From: Mucilaginibacter frigoritolerans
GTDB taxonomy: Bacteria > Bacteroidota > Bacteroidia > Sphingobacteriales > Sphingobacteriaceae
Direction of reading: 5' to 3'
Length of the DNA stretch: 64,000 nt
Assembly (NCBI RefSeq): GCF_007830615.1
Contig: NZ_VLLI01000003.1
Location: 124,001-188,000 of the forward strand
The stretch's first letter is position 1. Every line of letters starts with the position of its first letter. The notes under the pieces are model-generated. The model searched no databases. It saw nothing but the letters and a program-made list of their open reading frames with translations, and had not been told where the DNA came from. The position numbers were made by a program, and so were the translations under genes. Of the stretch, positions 45,715-53,992 are shown in pieces.

Positions 45715-47628
45715 TTACTCTTCTTTTTTACCACCTTTATTCTTTGCGCCTGATTCCGGATTAACTGCATCTTCATTAGCTTTCTGTAGCTTTTTCAGCA
45801 TTTCATTACCTATCAGGGCATCAATCATTCCGTTACCACCACCATCTTTACCACTAACCAAAATATCAGGCACTAATTTTATACCATGACTGGCCAGCGC
45901 TTCGGCAACACGTACAATGGCGTATTGTTCGGTACCCATGGCCTGGGTTTTTTGTTTGGTAACTTCGGCTTCTGATAAACCTATGGCCTTAATTTTGGCA
46001 GCTTCTGCAGCACCGTTTAATTCGGTAGCATTTGCATCAGCTTTGGCATTCACTATTTTGGCTTCAGCATCAGCTTTGGCTATCGTAATTCTCACTTCAG
46101 CATCAGCGGTAGCGTTAATAGTTTTGGCTTCGGCCTCACCTTTTGATGCGGCAACTTTTGAGGCAGCCATCTGCGTATTTATCTCTACCTGGCGGGTTGA
46201 TTTTACCACTTCGGGTTGCATATCGGCACCGGCTTTTGCGCTTTCAAACTCTTTACGCTCAATTTGTGCGTTACGCTGTATTTCATAGGTAACTTTTTCC
46301 TGCTCAGCTATCTTACGGTCAGTAAGCGTTTTCATTAGCGCTGCAGGAGGTACAATATCACCTATCAGGGTATCAACACCAACCACATTATAATCATCAA
46401 GAACCTTGCTGATATGCTGTTTGGCATCATCCTGCCTTTGAATACGGTTGGCCAAAAACTCTATCACATCACTCTTTTGTGCCGAGTTACGGAAATAGTT
46501 GGCAATAGTAGGCTCCAATACCTGCGAAACCAGGTTTTTCATATTACCGAAACGGGCAATTACCTTTGGAGCTTCGTTTCTGGGGATGTGTATAATTTGT
46601 GACACATCCAGGTTAAAGGTAAAACCATCAGATGAACGCACAGTAATGGTACATAGGTTCTTATCCAGCTCGTGTGCTTCAGTACGGCTATCAGCCCAGT
46701 TCAATACAATGTTGGTGGTAGGCACTACCTCAACAGCATGGGTATAAATATTAACCGGATGCTTACCAGGATCAAGCGGTTGCTCCCAAACACCTTTTTC
46801 GTTGCGTTTAACTATGTTACCATGTTTAAAGCTATCACCGCTGGTATCCTTACCTTCAGGACCAACAAATGAGTTAACTACACCCACGTAACCAATTGGG
46901 ATATAAACCATATCTACCTGCTCCACAATAACAAACCATGGGTTTAAATAGTAGGTACCTGCAAGTATTACATCTTCCTGCAAGCCTTTCATACCACCGG
47001 CATTAATAAATGCCATAGGATCCTGGTAGTTTTTATGGCCGGCAACTGATACCCCGGCAATCTCGCCTTTTTCAAGCGGCTCACCATCAAGGGTGGTAAC
47101 AATACCCACCTTATTTTCATGGATCTGTGTAATAGGTACCATTTCAATTTCAAACAAAAAGTTGTTGATACGGTAGCTACCAGGCGTTAAAAATGCAGCC
47201 TGCGGGCCCTTTTGGCCATTATTATCCAAAAAGGCAATAGCATCCTGAAACTTATCGCACTCAACCGGTTTACCCAGTACACGGCCGGTATCCATAGGTG
47301 CACCGTCTTTGGCCTTTACCAGGCCCAGTTTGCCTTGCTCAATAACGGTAAAAGGCGCCATATTAATGGAATACTGCCATGGCCACATACCCCAGTATAA
47401 ACCTGGTGCAAGGGCTTTGGCTTGCATACCAGCTTCGCCATTTATGGCGATGATACGGCCATCGGGCAGTCTTTTAGCACCTCTGAGCACATATTTTTTA
47501 ACAACAAGACCAATTCGGTCGTCCGGCACGATAACCATACCGAAGAAAACGCGCAAAACAGATTTGTACAGCAATAAAATTACCACCACAGGCAATGCCC
47601 ATAGCAGGTAAGGAACTAGTGAATTCAT
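45715..47628 (-). CDS. SPFH/Band 7 (flotillin-like) membrane protein with tandem N-terminal modules
   Basis: This 637-residue protein has one N-terminal membrane helix (LVPYLLWALPVVVILLLYKS). Three similar modules follow at about residues 39-97, 99-172 and 173-245, each with a VGIV..DG start, an FQDA.AFL-like core and an L.PG.Y.IN..LF.IE end. The Band 7 core comes next (VEVVPTTNIVLNWADSRTEA, TVRSSDGFTFNLDVSQIIHI). A long Ala/Lys/Glu-rich coiled coil (KADAEAKIVNAKADANATE) and a Gly/Lys tail finish it. Such proteins scaffold membrane microdomains. It stands alone with its own terminator; function here unknown. Confidence 0.88.
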   Translation of the reverse strand: MNSLVPYLLWALPVVVILLLYKSVLRVFFGMVIVPDDRIGLVVKKYVLRGAKRLPDGRIIAINGEAGMQAKALAPGLYWGMWPWQYSINMAPFTVIEQGKLGLVKAKDGAPMDTGRVLGKPVECDKFQDAIAFLDNNGQKGPQAAFLTPGSYRINNFLFEIEMVPITQIHENKVGIVTTLDGEPLEKGEIAGVSVAGHKNYQDPMAFINAGGMKGLQEDVILAGTYYLNPWFVIVEQVDMVYIPIGYVGVVNSFVGPEGKDTSGDSFKHGNIVKRNEKGVWEQPLDPGKHPVNIYTHAVEVVPTTNIVLNWADSRTEAHELDKNLCTITVRSSDGFTFNLDVSQIIHIPRNEAPKVIARFGNMKNLVSQVLEPTIANYFRNSAQKSDVIEFLANRIQRQDDAKQHISKVLDDYNVVGVDTLIGDIVPPAALMKTLTDRKIAEQEKVTYEIQRNAQIERKEFESAKAGADMQPEVVKSTRQVEINTQMAASKVAASKGEAEAKTINATADAEVRITIAKADAEAKIVNAKADANATELNGAAEAAKIKAIGLSEAEVTKQKTQAMGTEQYAIVRVAEALASHGIKLVPDILVSGKDGGGNGMIDALIGNEMLKKLQKANEDAVNPESGAKNKGGKKEE

Positions 47629-47787
47629 TTTTTTTAGATTGAAAATTTTTATGATTAAAAAATCCGGAGCCCTGAAGGTGCGGGCCTTTACGACAACTTA
47701 CAGCTTTAATCCGTAGTACCTTGGCTGTATAGTATAAATTAGATGACAAGGCAATTATTTTGTTACAGAAAATCGTGATAAGTTTTC

Positions 47788-47812
47788 TCAAATATGCATT
47801 ACTCATATTTGA
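47788..47812. promoter_or_regulatory. 9-bp dyad upstream of the SPFH gene
   Basis: TCAAATATG and CATATTTGA are perfect complements around a 7-nt spacer. The dyad lies 160 nt upstream of the SPFH start and 21 nt past the receiver stop codon. No T run follows, so an operator is as likely as a transcript-end hairpin. Confidence 0.4.
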
Positions 47813-47832
47813 TTTGCAACAAAGAAATAGAA

Positions 47833-48186
47833 TTATATAATAAAAGTATTGATCAATCCCGTCAGGTCTCCAATATCAAATGGTTTGGCCAGGTAGGTAT
47901 CTGCCAAACTTTTTTTTGCTATTACCTCAATATTTAGATGTGTTGAAAGCATAATTACAGGGATATGCTTAATAGCAGGGTCAGATTTTATTTTAAGACA
48001 CAAATTATCACCAAGCTTCATGTTTAAAAAATGATCGAGCAAAATAATATGGGGTGATAATTCATAAATTTCATGGGTTGTTAATATAGTGCGGGAGTTA
48101 ACATTTTTAAGGCCAATATCATTAACGATATACCCCAATATATCTAATGTGTCTTTATCATCTTCAATGATTAAAGCTGTTTTCAA
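47833..48186 (-). CDS. Single-domain response regulator
   Basis: This 117-residue protein is a receiver domain only. The acidic pocket is Glu8-Asp9-Asp10 (IIEDDKD), the phosphoacceptor is Asp51 (IILLDHFLNMKLG), and the conserved lysine is Lys101 (YLAKPFDIG). With no output domain it would act by protein contact, as in CheY/Spo0F-type relays. No histidine kinase gene is adjacent. Confidence 0.9.
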   Translation of the reverse strand: MKTALIIEDDKDTLDILGYIVNDIGLKNVNSRTILTTHEIYELSPHIILLDHFLNMKLGDNLCLKIKSDPAIKHIPVIMLSTHLNIEVIAKKSLADTYLAKPFDIGDLTGLINTFII

Positions 48187-48444
48187 TGCGAATAAATTTT
48201 AGGTGGCTTAAAATATAAAAAAGCAATACCGGTTATTATAATATTGTTTTTCCCTACAATAATAGTTAAAAGCAATTAAATATTAATTATAAATCAAAAT
48301 AAATCCATTAAAAATTTAATTTTTATTTATAATTATATCTTGCCATGACATTTCGCAGACGCAAATCTTCAATATTTTAAATATCAGTTAAGTATTTGTA
48401 AACATTTTCGGTTTATAAAGAGTTACTTAATAAATAGCTTAGTT

Positions 48445-48612
48445 ATGAAAAAAATACAAACCAAAGAAGGTTCAACTGTTGAAAAACATTCACAGGCCCA
48501 GGATAGCAGAAAGCATAATGAACTTAAAACAGATTATCCGCTAAGTGAAAAAGATGAAATTAAACAGGCTGAAGAGAAGATGAGAAAATCGTCAAAAAAA
48601 GAAAAGAAATGA
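48445..48612 (+). CDS. Small, highly charged protein (55 residues)
   Basis: This short reading frame encodes a Lys/Glu-rich soluble peptide (SEKDEIKQAEEKMRKSSKKE at the C-terminal side) with no signal peptide. ATG 48445 is preceded by an AT-rich leader of some 250 nt without another gene. The stop codon TGA (48610-48612) abuts the stop of the convergent membrane protein gene at 48613 without a gap. The even Lys/Glu spacing and neat fit between neighbours suggest a real gene. Function unknown. Confidence 0.6.
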   Translation: MKKIQTKEGSTVEKHSQAQDSRKHNELKTDYPLSEKDEIKQAEEKMRKSSKKEKK

Positions 48613-48840
48613 TCAGGCTCCGGTGCTTTTTTGTTTCTCTTCTTTTTTAACTCTTATCCATGCGGTAATATAAATACGGGCATAATATAACAGGCATATA
48701 ATAACCAAACCTACCAGTATCCCATCAAATACTGGTTTTAAACTGATATAGTTTGAAGACAGGAATTGTTTTACCGAAAATTTTGCCAGCATTACAACAA
48801 TATACACCAACAGAAATATTTGAATAACTTTTAGTTTCAT
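48613..48840 (-). CDS. Small membrane protein, function unknown
   Basis: This protein of about 75 residues has two membrane helices (VIQIFLLVYIVVMLAKF; VFDGILVGLVIICLLYYARIY) and a basic cytoplasmic tail (RVKKEEKQKSTGA). ATG 48840 (MKLKVIQ) is preferred; the frame is open to an ATG at 48873, only 7 nt from the upstream gene. It probably shares a transcript with the acetyltransferase-like gene. Confidence 0.65.
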   Translation of the reverse strand: MKLKVIQIFLLVYIVVMLAKFSVKQFLSSNYISLKPVFDGILVGLVIICLLYYARIYITAWIRVKKEEKQKSTGA

Positions 48841-48880
48841 AACAGACTTGCTCTTTGAAGTAAATTTAAGCATTATTTTC

Positions 48881-49507
48881 TTAAATCTCTTTATTCAATA
48901 ATTCCTGGAAACAATTAATATACTGACCTACATGCAAGCCGTCAACCAAAGCGTGGTGAACGTGGATAGAAACAGGCATGGTTCTTTTATCAACGTTAAC
49001 GGTCATTTTACCAAAAGAGATCCTCGGACAACTATCCTTTACCGAAAACATACGTGCATGTGAAATGGATGTAAAATCGATCCAGGGTAGGGATGAATAC
49101 CGGATCAAATCTTCATTGGGGGATCTTACCAGGTCTGTTCTGCTTTGTATCCGCTCAACTTCTTTGTTGGCAGTATCTATAAATACATCAAGCACCGGGT
49201 TATAATCCATATAACCATAGCCAAAGGTTCCGTTAGCACGCGCTATGGTAGTACCTGCATTAATCTGGTCATAAATAAATACCTCATCGCTATGAATACG
49301 GTATTTAAATGGCTCGATAATTTGCGCAGCCTCTAAAGAACGATACAAGCTATACAGAAAAAAAGAAACGCCATTCTCTTTGGCAACACGATAAGCAATG
49401 GTACAATCAACATTTACACAAACACCGTAAAAAGGCTCATCAAATTTGCTGAAGAATTCAAAATGATCCTTACGGCTCCAGGTTTGTATATCAAGCTTAC
49501 GTTTCAT
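48881..49507 (-). CDS. Chloramphenicol acetyltransferase-family protein
   Basis: This 208-residue protein has the CAT fold: WSRKDHFEFFSKFDEPFYGVCVNVD near the N-terminus, LPWIDFTSISHA in the middle, and the active-site HHALVDG motif (His184-His185, Asp189-Gly190). The family transfers acetyl from acetyl-CoA, classically to chloramphenicol. In environmental Bacteroidetes such genes are often chromosomal with other or unknown acceptors, so resistance cannot be assumed. No mobile element was seen near it. Confidence 0.85.
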   Translation of the reverse strand: MKRKLDIQTWSRKDHFEFFSKFDEPFYGVCVNVDCTIAYRVAKENGVSFFLYSLYRSLEAAQIIEPFKYRIHSDEVFIYDQINAGTTIARANGTFGYGYMDYNPVLDVFIDTANKEVERIQSRTDLVRSPNEDLIRYSSLPWIDFTSISHARMFSVKDSCPRISFGKMTVNVDKRTMPVSIHVHHALVDGLHVGQYINCFQELLNKEI

Positions 49508-49630
49508 GGAGCGAAAATAAAGATTTTTTGAACCACATGCAGAGATGCAATATTTTGCATTTAGATTTATCCCAAATCACCACTTAAAACTTCTTATTTT
49601 GGGCTTTGATTTCGAACCAGCAATTCCGTC

Positions 49631-50029
49631 ATGAATAAACAGCTTATTTATTTGCCTGCCTTAATATTTCTTTTACTAGCAGTATCCTGCAAATCATCCA
49701 TTAGTCCGGCAGATCTATACGGTAAATGGAAATATGTTAAGGTAGAACATCCGGATGACCCAACCGACAGTGTGCGAAGCGCAGAGCTGGCCTACGATAA
49801 ACCGTATATCCGTTTTTATGGCAATGATAGTTTGCAGATGATGTGGGGAGGAAAGTTATTATCACACGGCACCTTTACTATCGATGGCCATAATATCCGT
49901 TATAAAGAACAATTGCCCGATGGAACAACCAGGGCGTTCCCTTTTTGGGTAATTAAGCTGACAGATAGAGAAATTGTATTTGAAACTACCGTTGCCGATA
50001 AATCGAGAGTGACAGCGGTGAAAGAATAA
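49631..50029 (+). CDS. Lipocalin-like lipoprotein, function unknown
   Basis: This 132-residue protein has a lipoprotein signal (LIFLLLAVSCKSSISPADL). A small beta-barrel-like sequence follows, with alternating strands and a KW start (LYGKWKYVKVEHP, HGTFTIDGHNIRYKEQ, AFPFWVIKLTDREIVFET). It resembles the lipocalin-like or DUF-type lipoproteins of Bacteroidetes. Its stop codon is 1 nt from the stop of the convergent transporter gene. Confidence 0.75.
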   Translation: MNKQLIYLPALIFLLLAVSCKSSISPADLYGKWKYVKVEHPDDPTDSVRSAELAYDKPYIRFYGNDSLQMMWGGKLLSHGTFTIDGHNIRYKEQLPDGTTRAFPFWVIKLTDREIVFETTVADKSRVTAVKE

Positions 50030-50030
50030 T

Positions 50031-51275
50031 TTAATGTATTAAAAAATTAGTTTCTTCATCACTTTCAACCGGTTCGGGTATTGCCCGTTTACCTATCATC
50101 AAAATTAAAAAAGCAATTATTGCTGCTGCTGCCATTAATCCTGCCATTGGGATGGCACTACGACTTTTAAACATACTAACCACAATAGAAACAAAAGTTC
50201 CTATTGCCATTTGAAATGCGCCAAGCAATGCGGCAGCCGTTCCGGCATTTTTGGTGAAGGGCGCCAGCGAAAGCGCCGAAGTATTAGGGTAAGTGATACC
50301 CACACAACACAAAAAGGCAAAAATCATTACGATGGTTCCATAAATATTTAACCAGTTATTTACAGAACAGGTTAAAAATATAATAGAAATAATCACCATT
50401 GATAATAAGGATACATTTACAATCTGCTCGCTTTTAAACCTGCGCGTCAGCATGCTATTTAACTGACTTGACCCAATAAAACCAACAGATAGCAGGGCAA
50501 ATATCCATCCATACACTTTGCTGCTTACTCCGTATACATCCATAAAAACAAAAGGTGAAGCAGCCAGGTAAGAAAACAGGCCGGAAAACCCGACTGCTCC
50601 ACAAATAGCATAGGTAAAAAACTGCGGATTTTTCATTACCGACCAAAAACTGGTAATAATCGGAACCGGTTTTAATGAATAGGTTGGATCGGGCCGATAG
50701 CTTTCGGGTAAAAAGAAAATTACTGCAAACAACATCAAAGCTGCAATACTGGCTAATATTAAGAATATCAATTGCCAGCCAAATGCAGCGGTAATATAGC
50801 CACCTACAGTTGGCGCCAACATAGGCGATACACCCAAAATAAGAATCAGTAATGCAAATACCCTGGCATTATCCTTTAGCGGAAAAATATCGCGCACCAT
50901 AGCCATAGCAGCAACCGTAGCTGCACAACTGCCAATGGCCTGTACAAAACGCAAACCGATAAGCATTTCTATAGAACTTACAAAATAACAGCCAACAGAG
51001 GCTATAATGTAAAGCACCATTCCTACGTACAATGGATTTTTACGCCCAAACCTATCCAGTAAAGGACCATAAAGCAATTGACCTACTGATATCCCGATAA
51101 AAAACCCGGACAAGGAAAGTGAAACTTTTTCGGTAGTGGTATGCAATGATTTGGCAATAGTTGGAAAGCCCGGCAAATACATATCAATTGAAAAAGGTGC
51201 AAGAGCAGTTAACCCACCCAATATCAGTACCAAAAGAAAATAGCGTTGTTTCGTCATTGTGGGGTTAGTGTTCAT
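50031..51275 (-). CDS. Bcr/CflA-type MFS multidrug efflux transporter
   Basis: This inner-membrane protein of about 414 residues has 12 helices. Hallmarks are the start LGGLTALAPFSIDMYLPGFPTIA, the motif A loop LYGPLLDRFGRKNPLYVG, RFVQAIGSCAATVAAMAMVRD and SPMLAPTVGGYI. The family exports drugs such as bicyclomycin and some amino-acid derivatives. ATG 51275 or 51257 is the likely start. The frame continues upstream into the remains of a VOC gene, where a TTG at 51287 is in frame. Confidence 0.9.
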   Translation of the reverse strand: MNTNPTMTKQRYFLLVLILGGLTALAPFSIDMYLPGFPTIAKSLHTTTEKVSLSLSGFFIGISVGQLLYGPLLDRFGRKNPLYVGMVLYIIASVGCYFVSSIEMLIGLRFVQAIGSCAATVAAMAMVRDIFPLKDNARVFALLILILGVSPMLAPTVGGYITAAFGWQLIFLILASIAALMLFAVIFFLPESYRPDPTYSLKPVPIITSFWSVMKNPQFFTYAICGAVGFSGLFSYLAASPFVFMDVYGVSSKVYGWIFALLSVGFIGSSQLNSMLTRRFKSEQIVNVSLLSMVIISIIFLTCSVNNWLNIYGTIVMIFAFLCCVGITYPNTSALSLAPFTKNAGTAAALLGAFQMAIGTFVSIVVSMFKSRSAIPMAGLMAAAAIIAFLILMIGKRAIPEPVESDEETNFLIH

Positions 51276-51382
51276 ACCTACGTACAATTCAATGTTGTTG
51301 CCTTCGGGTCAAGTATATGAACAAATTTCCCATAATCATAGGCTGTAATTTCATTAACTATCCTTACACCGTCATTTTTCAA
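51275..51382 (-). pseudogene. C-terminal remnant of a VOC (glyoxalase-fold) gene with a frameshift
   Basis: The minus strand reads LKNDGVRIVNEITAYDYGKF then VHILDP, a typical VOC C-terminal pattern, and then loses frame. In the next frame the end EGNNIELYVG continues exactly, as if one base were lost after the DP codons. That second frame runs without a stop into the efflux gene. About 36 codons remain and no start or upstream half was found, so it is a decayed gene, not an expressed one. Confidence 0.65.
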
Positions 51383-51492
51383 CTAGCTATTACTAAACTT
51401 TTTTTATGCAAACACAGAAAAATGAGCTTATTATTTTGTTTTTTTGAGGATAACAGGCAACATCCAATCTTTAACCCCTGATCTAATTACCT

Positions 51493-52809
51493 ATGGCCCT
51501 TTTAATTATCCTTTTTTGCATTATCCTGCTGGTTTTACTGGTAAGCTGGGTTAAGCTTAATCCTTTTATTGCTTTTTTAATAGTATCCATAACCGCAGGC
51601 TTATTATTGGGGATACCTATTGGCAAAATCACATCATCGGTACAAAAAGGCATTGGCGATATATTGGGGCAATTGGTTATTATTATTGTTTTAGGGGCGA
51701 TGCTGGGCAAACTGGTTGCCGTTAGCGGTGCAGCGCAAAAAATTGCTGAGGTTTTGGTGAACGTTTTCGGCGAAAAATACATCCAGTGGGCTTTAGTGGC
51801 AGCTGGCTTTATTATTGGGATCCCATTATTTTACGGAATTGGTTTCGTGCTGATGGTTCCGCTTATCTTCTCGGTGGTTTATAAATACAAGTTACCTGCG
51901 GTTTATATTGGCCTGCCCATGCTGGCATCATTATCGGTTACCCATGGTTTTTTGCCGCCGCACCCCTCGCCTACTGCGCTGATAGCCATGTTTCATGCCA
52001 GTATGCCCACTACTTTTATTTATGGCTTTATGATTGCTGTACCAGCCATCATTATTGCCGGACCTGTGTTTGCCTCATTCCTTAAGAAAATACCTTCCGA
52101 ACCTTTAGAAACCTTCAGAGCCAAAGATATGCCTGAAGATAAATTACCGGGAGGCTTTAACAGTTTTTTTACCGCCCTACTGCCTGTTCTGCTGTTAATG
52201 CTCACTGCTGCATTTCCTTATCTGCATATTACTAATCCAACGGTACTAAAACTGGCTGCTTTTATTGGCGATCCTTCTATTGTTATGCTGATAGCTTTGC
52301 TGGTAGGCACTTATACGCTTGGAGTAAAACAAGGGAATACTTTAGGCAAACTGGCTGATGCTTATGGCGATGCCATAAAAGATATTGCCCTGATATTATT
52401 GATTATTGGCGGCTCGGGAGCGTTTAAAGAGGTATTAACCGTAAGCGGTGTAAGCGGACAAATAGCGGGTCAGTTACAACAAAGTTTGCATTTGCAACCT
52501 TTAATACTGGGCTGGTTAATTGCGGCTATTATCCGCGTAAGCCTTGGTTCGGCAACCGTAGCAGGCTTAACGGCTGCTGGGATCGTAGCACCTTTAGTAT
52601 TGGCTGGCCATGTTAACCCTAACCTGATGGTATTATCAATTGGTGCAGGTAGCCTGGCACTTTCACATGTTAATGATTCTGGCTTCTGGCTGTTTAAAGA
52701 ATACTTCAATTTATCCATTAAAGACACCTTTAAATCGTGGTCTGCAATGGAATCAATCGTTTCAGTTATCGGGCTGATTGGGGTATTGGTATTAAACCAG
52801 TTTGTTTAA
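51493..52809 (+). CDS. GntP-family gluconate:H+ symporter
   Basis: This 438-residue inner-membrane transporter has 12-14 helices. GntP motifs are LIILFCIILLVLLVSWVKL, GAMLGKLVAVSGAAQKIAE, PLFYGIGFVLMVPLIF, THGFLPPHPSPTALI, and near the C-terminus RVSLGSATVAGLTAAGIVAP with the LSHVNDSGFWLFKEYF block. It imports gluconate or related sugar acids. No gluconate kinase or dehydratase gene lies nearby, so the exact substrate is open. Its stop codon overlaps the convergent lipoprotein gene by 4 nt. Confidence 0.92.
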   Translation: MALLIILFCIILLVLLVSWVKLNPFIAFLIVSITAGLLLGIPIGKITSSVQKGIGDILGQLVIIIVLGAMLGKLVAVSGAAQKIAEVLVNVFGEKYIQWALVAAGFIIGIPLFYGIGFVLMVPLIFSVVYKYKLPAVYIGLPMLASLSVTHGFLPPHPSPTALIAMFHASMPTTFIYGFMIAVPAIIIAGPVFASFLKKIPSEPLETFRAKDMPEDKLPGGFNSFFTALLPVLLLMLTAAFPYLHITNPTVLKLAAFIGDPSIVMLIALLVGTYTLGVKQGNTLGKLADAYGDAIKDIALILLIIGGSGAFKEVLTVSGVSGQIAGQLQQSLHLQPLILGWLIAAIIRVSLGSATVAGLTAAGIVAPLVLAGHVNPNLMVLSIGAGSLALSHVNDSGFWLFKEYFNLSIKDTFKSWSAMESIVSVIGLIGVLVLNQFV

Positions 52810-53354
52810 TGCTTTTTAGTACTATCCGTTTTACTTAGTACTTCTTTTTGGCATTCTGCAGCAACTTGCTGCATTTCATCATGTGGGATAGGTATCACCA
52901 CACCTTTGGGATGTATTGCTTTCAGTTTTACAATTACGCAATCGCAAAATTTATTGCCGTTGTCCAAATCGTTCTTCTGCCAAACTTTTAAAATAGCATC
53001 CCGTAAGTCCTGCTCTACCGTTGGCGACCATGGTACCGTTTTGGGTAATGGGTTACCATTACTATCTTTTGAATGGGCAGTAGCATACTCCTGTCCTATT
53101 TTTACACTTACTTTATTCAGGCTATCGGGAGGTACTGATCCTAGTCCGCCGGGTAACTCTTCTTTTAACCGTTTTACGGTATAGCTAACCAGGTCCTTTC
53201 TTTTGTTATCATCTTTATACCTGGTTTTCATCAAATTATCCAGCTCGTTATAAATCTGTTGTTCGTACTTTGGTGTCCATACAGACTTTACCGGTGATTT
53301 ACAGGCGCTGATGCTGATGATTAATACCAGCATCATTAACAATATCTTTTTCAT
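52806..53354 (-). CDS. Lipoprotein of unknown function
   Basis: This 182-residue protein has a lipoprotein signal (MLVLIISISACKSPVKSVW). Two similar halves follow: WTPKYEQQIYNELDNLMKTR and WSPTVEQDLRDAILKVWQKN begin parallel segments, each followed by a YTVKRLKEELPGG- or CDCVIVKLKAIHPKG-like stretch. This suggests an internal duplication of a helical domain. No known motif. A good -7 box lies 27 nt upstream. Confidence 0.75.
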   Translation of the reverse strand: MKKILLMMLVLIISISACKSPVKSVWTPKYEQQIYNELDNLMKTRYKDDNKRKDLVSYTVKRLKEELPGGLGSVPPDSLNKVSVKIGQEYATAHSKDSNGNPLPKTVPWSPTVEQDLRDAILKVWQKNDLDNGNKFCDCVIVKLKAIHPKGVVIPIPHDEMQQVAAECQKEVLSKTDSTKKH

Positions 53355-53380
53355 CCCTTTAGCTCAAAATTATTCGCGCA

Positions 53381-53388
53381 CAAACATA
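53381..53388 (-). promoter_or_regulatory. -7 box of the lipoprotein gene
   Basis: The minus strand reads TATGTTTG, a full match to TAnnTTTG, 27 nt before the start codon at 53354. It directly abuts the terminator of the upstream gene. Confidence 0.45.
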
Positions 53389-53422
53389 GGAAAAGCCTTC
53401 AGAATTAATTGAAGGCTTTTCC
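53389..53422 (-). terminator. Terminator of the GNAT gene
   Basis: GGAAAAGCCTTCA and its perfect complement form a 13-bp stem with an 8-nt loop, about 90 nt past the GNAT stop codon. The stem is A/T-rich at the base, giving a T4 run on the minus strand. Confidence 0.75.
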
Positions 53423-53509
53423 TTTACGATTGTATAAATTTTGTAACAGACTATAAATTCAATCTACCCTTTGCATCCTCATTACCGGTAGTATGCTGAC
53501 GAGCGGGGC

Positions 53510-53908
53510 TTATTTTTCTCTTTTAATAATAAAGCCATTATCAACACTATCCATGCCAATTTTAGGATAATACTCCATTGCTGATGGAGCCGCAAGTAGC
53601 AGGAGCATGGTTTGTTCGCCAATGGTTTCTTTGGTTTTGTACACCAATTGCTTTCCTATTCCGGCTTTCTGATAATCTTTTTTAACAGCCAGATCTGACA
53701 GGTAGCAACAGTAACAAAAATCGGTTACTGAGCGGGCAATGCCAACCAATGTATCACCATCCCAGGCGGTTACCACCAGGTCCGAATTTTTAAACATTTT
53801 CCCAATTCTTTCCTTATCAGTTGTTGGCCGTACCAGGCCCGAGTTATCGTAAACTTCAACAATATCATCAACGGATGGTGTAAAATCTGTTTTGTAAGTA
53901 ATTTCCAT
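53510..53908 (-). CDS. GNAT-family N-acetyltransferase
   Basis: This 132-residue protein has the GNAT core: DLVVTAWDGDTLVGIARSVTDF, CYLSDLAVKKDYQKAGIGKQLV with the acetyl-CoA loop QKAGIGK, and the C-terminal EYYPKIGMDSVDNGF. It transfers acetyl from acetyl-CoA to an unknown amine. It is transcribed divergently from the MocR-type regulator, 84 nt away, which may control it. Confidence 0.88.
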   Translation of the reverse strand: MEITYKTDFTPSVDDIVEVYDNSGLVRPTTDKERIGKMFKNSDLVVTAWDGDTLVGIARSVTDFCYCCYLSDLAVKKDYQKAGIGKQLVYKTKETIGEQTMLLLLAAPSAMEYYPKIGMDSVDNGFIIKREK

Positions 53909-53931
53909 GATCTATTTTTTTCTTATCTCCA

Positions 53932-53939
53932 CAAAAATA
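53932..53939 (-). promoter_or_regulatory. -7 box of the GNAT gene
   Basis: The minus strand reads TATTTTTG, matching TAnnTTTG, 24 nt before the start codon at 53908. A 7-bp inverted pair GGACTAC (53951-53957) and GTAGTCC (53984-53990) lies beside it, up to the regulator start, and could be an operator. Confidence 0.45.
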
Positions 53940-53992
53940 TTCCATTTTAAGGACTACCTTAGGATCCAGAAACAAGAAACCATGTAGTCCAG

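Noticed and set aside
45917..46288. A 123-codon plus-strand frame rich in Ala, Ser and Val opposite the SPFH gene
   Set aside because: The composition is a by-product of the Ala/Lys-rich coiled coil on the other strand.
47498..47806. A minus-strand frame upstream of and overlapping the SPFH start
   Set aside because: It overlaps the SPFH gene in another frame and has no recognisable sequence pattern.
48881..49507. The CAT-family gene as an acquired resistance gene
   Set aside because: No transposase, integron or composition break was seen nearby, and chromosomal relatives of unknown substrate are common.
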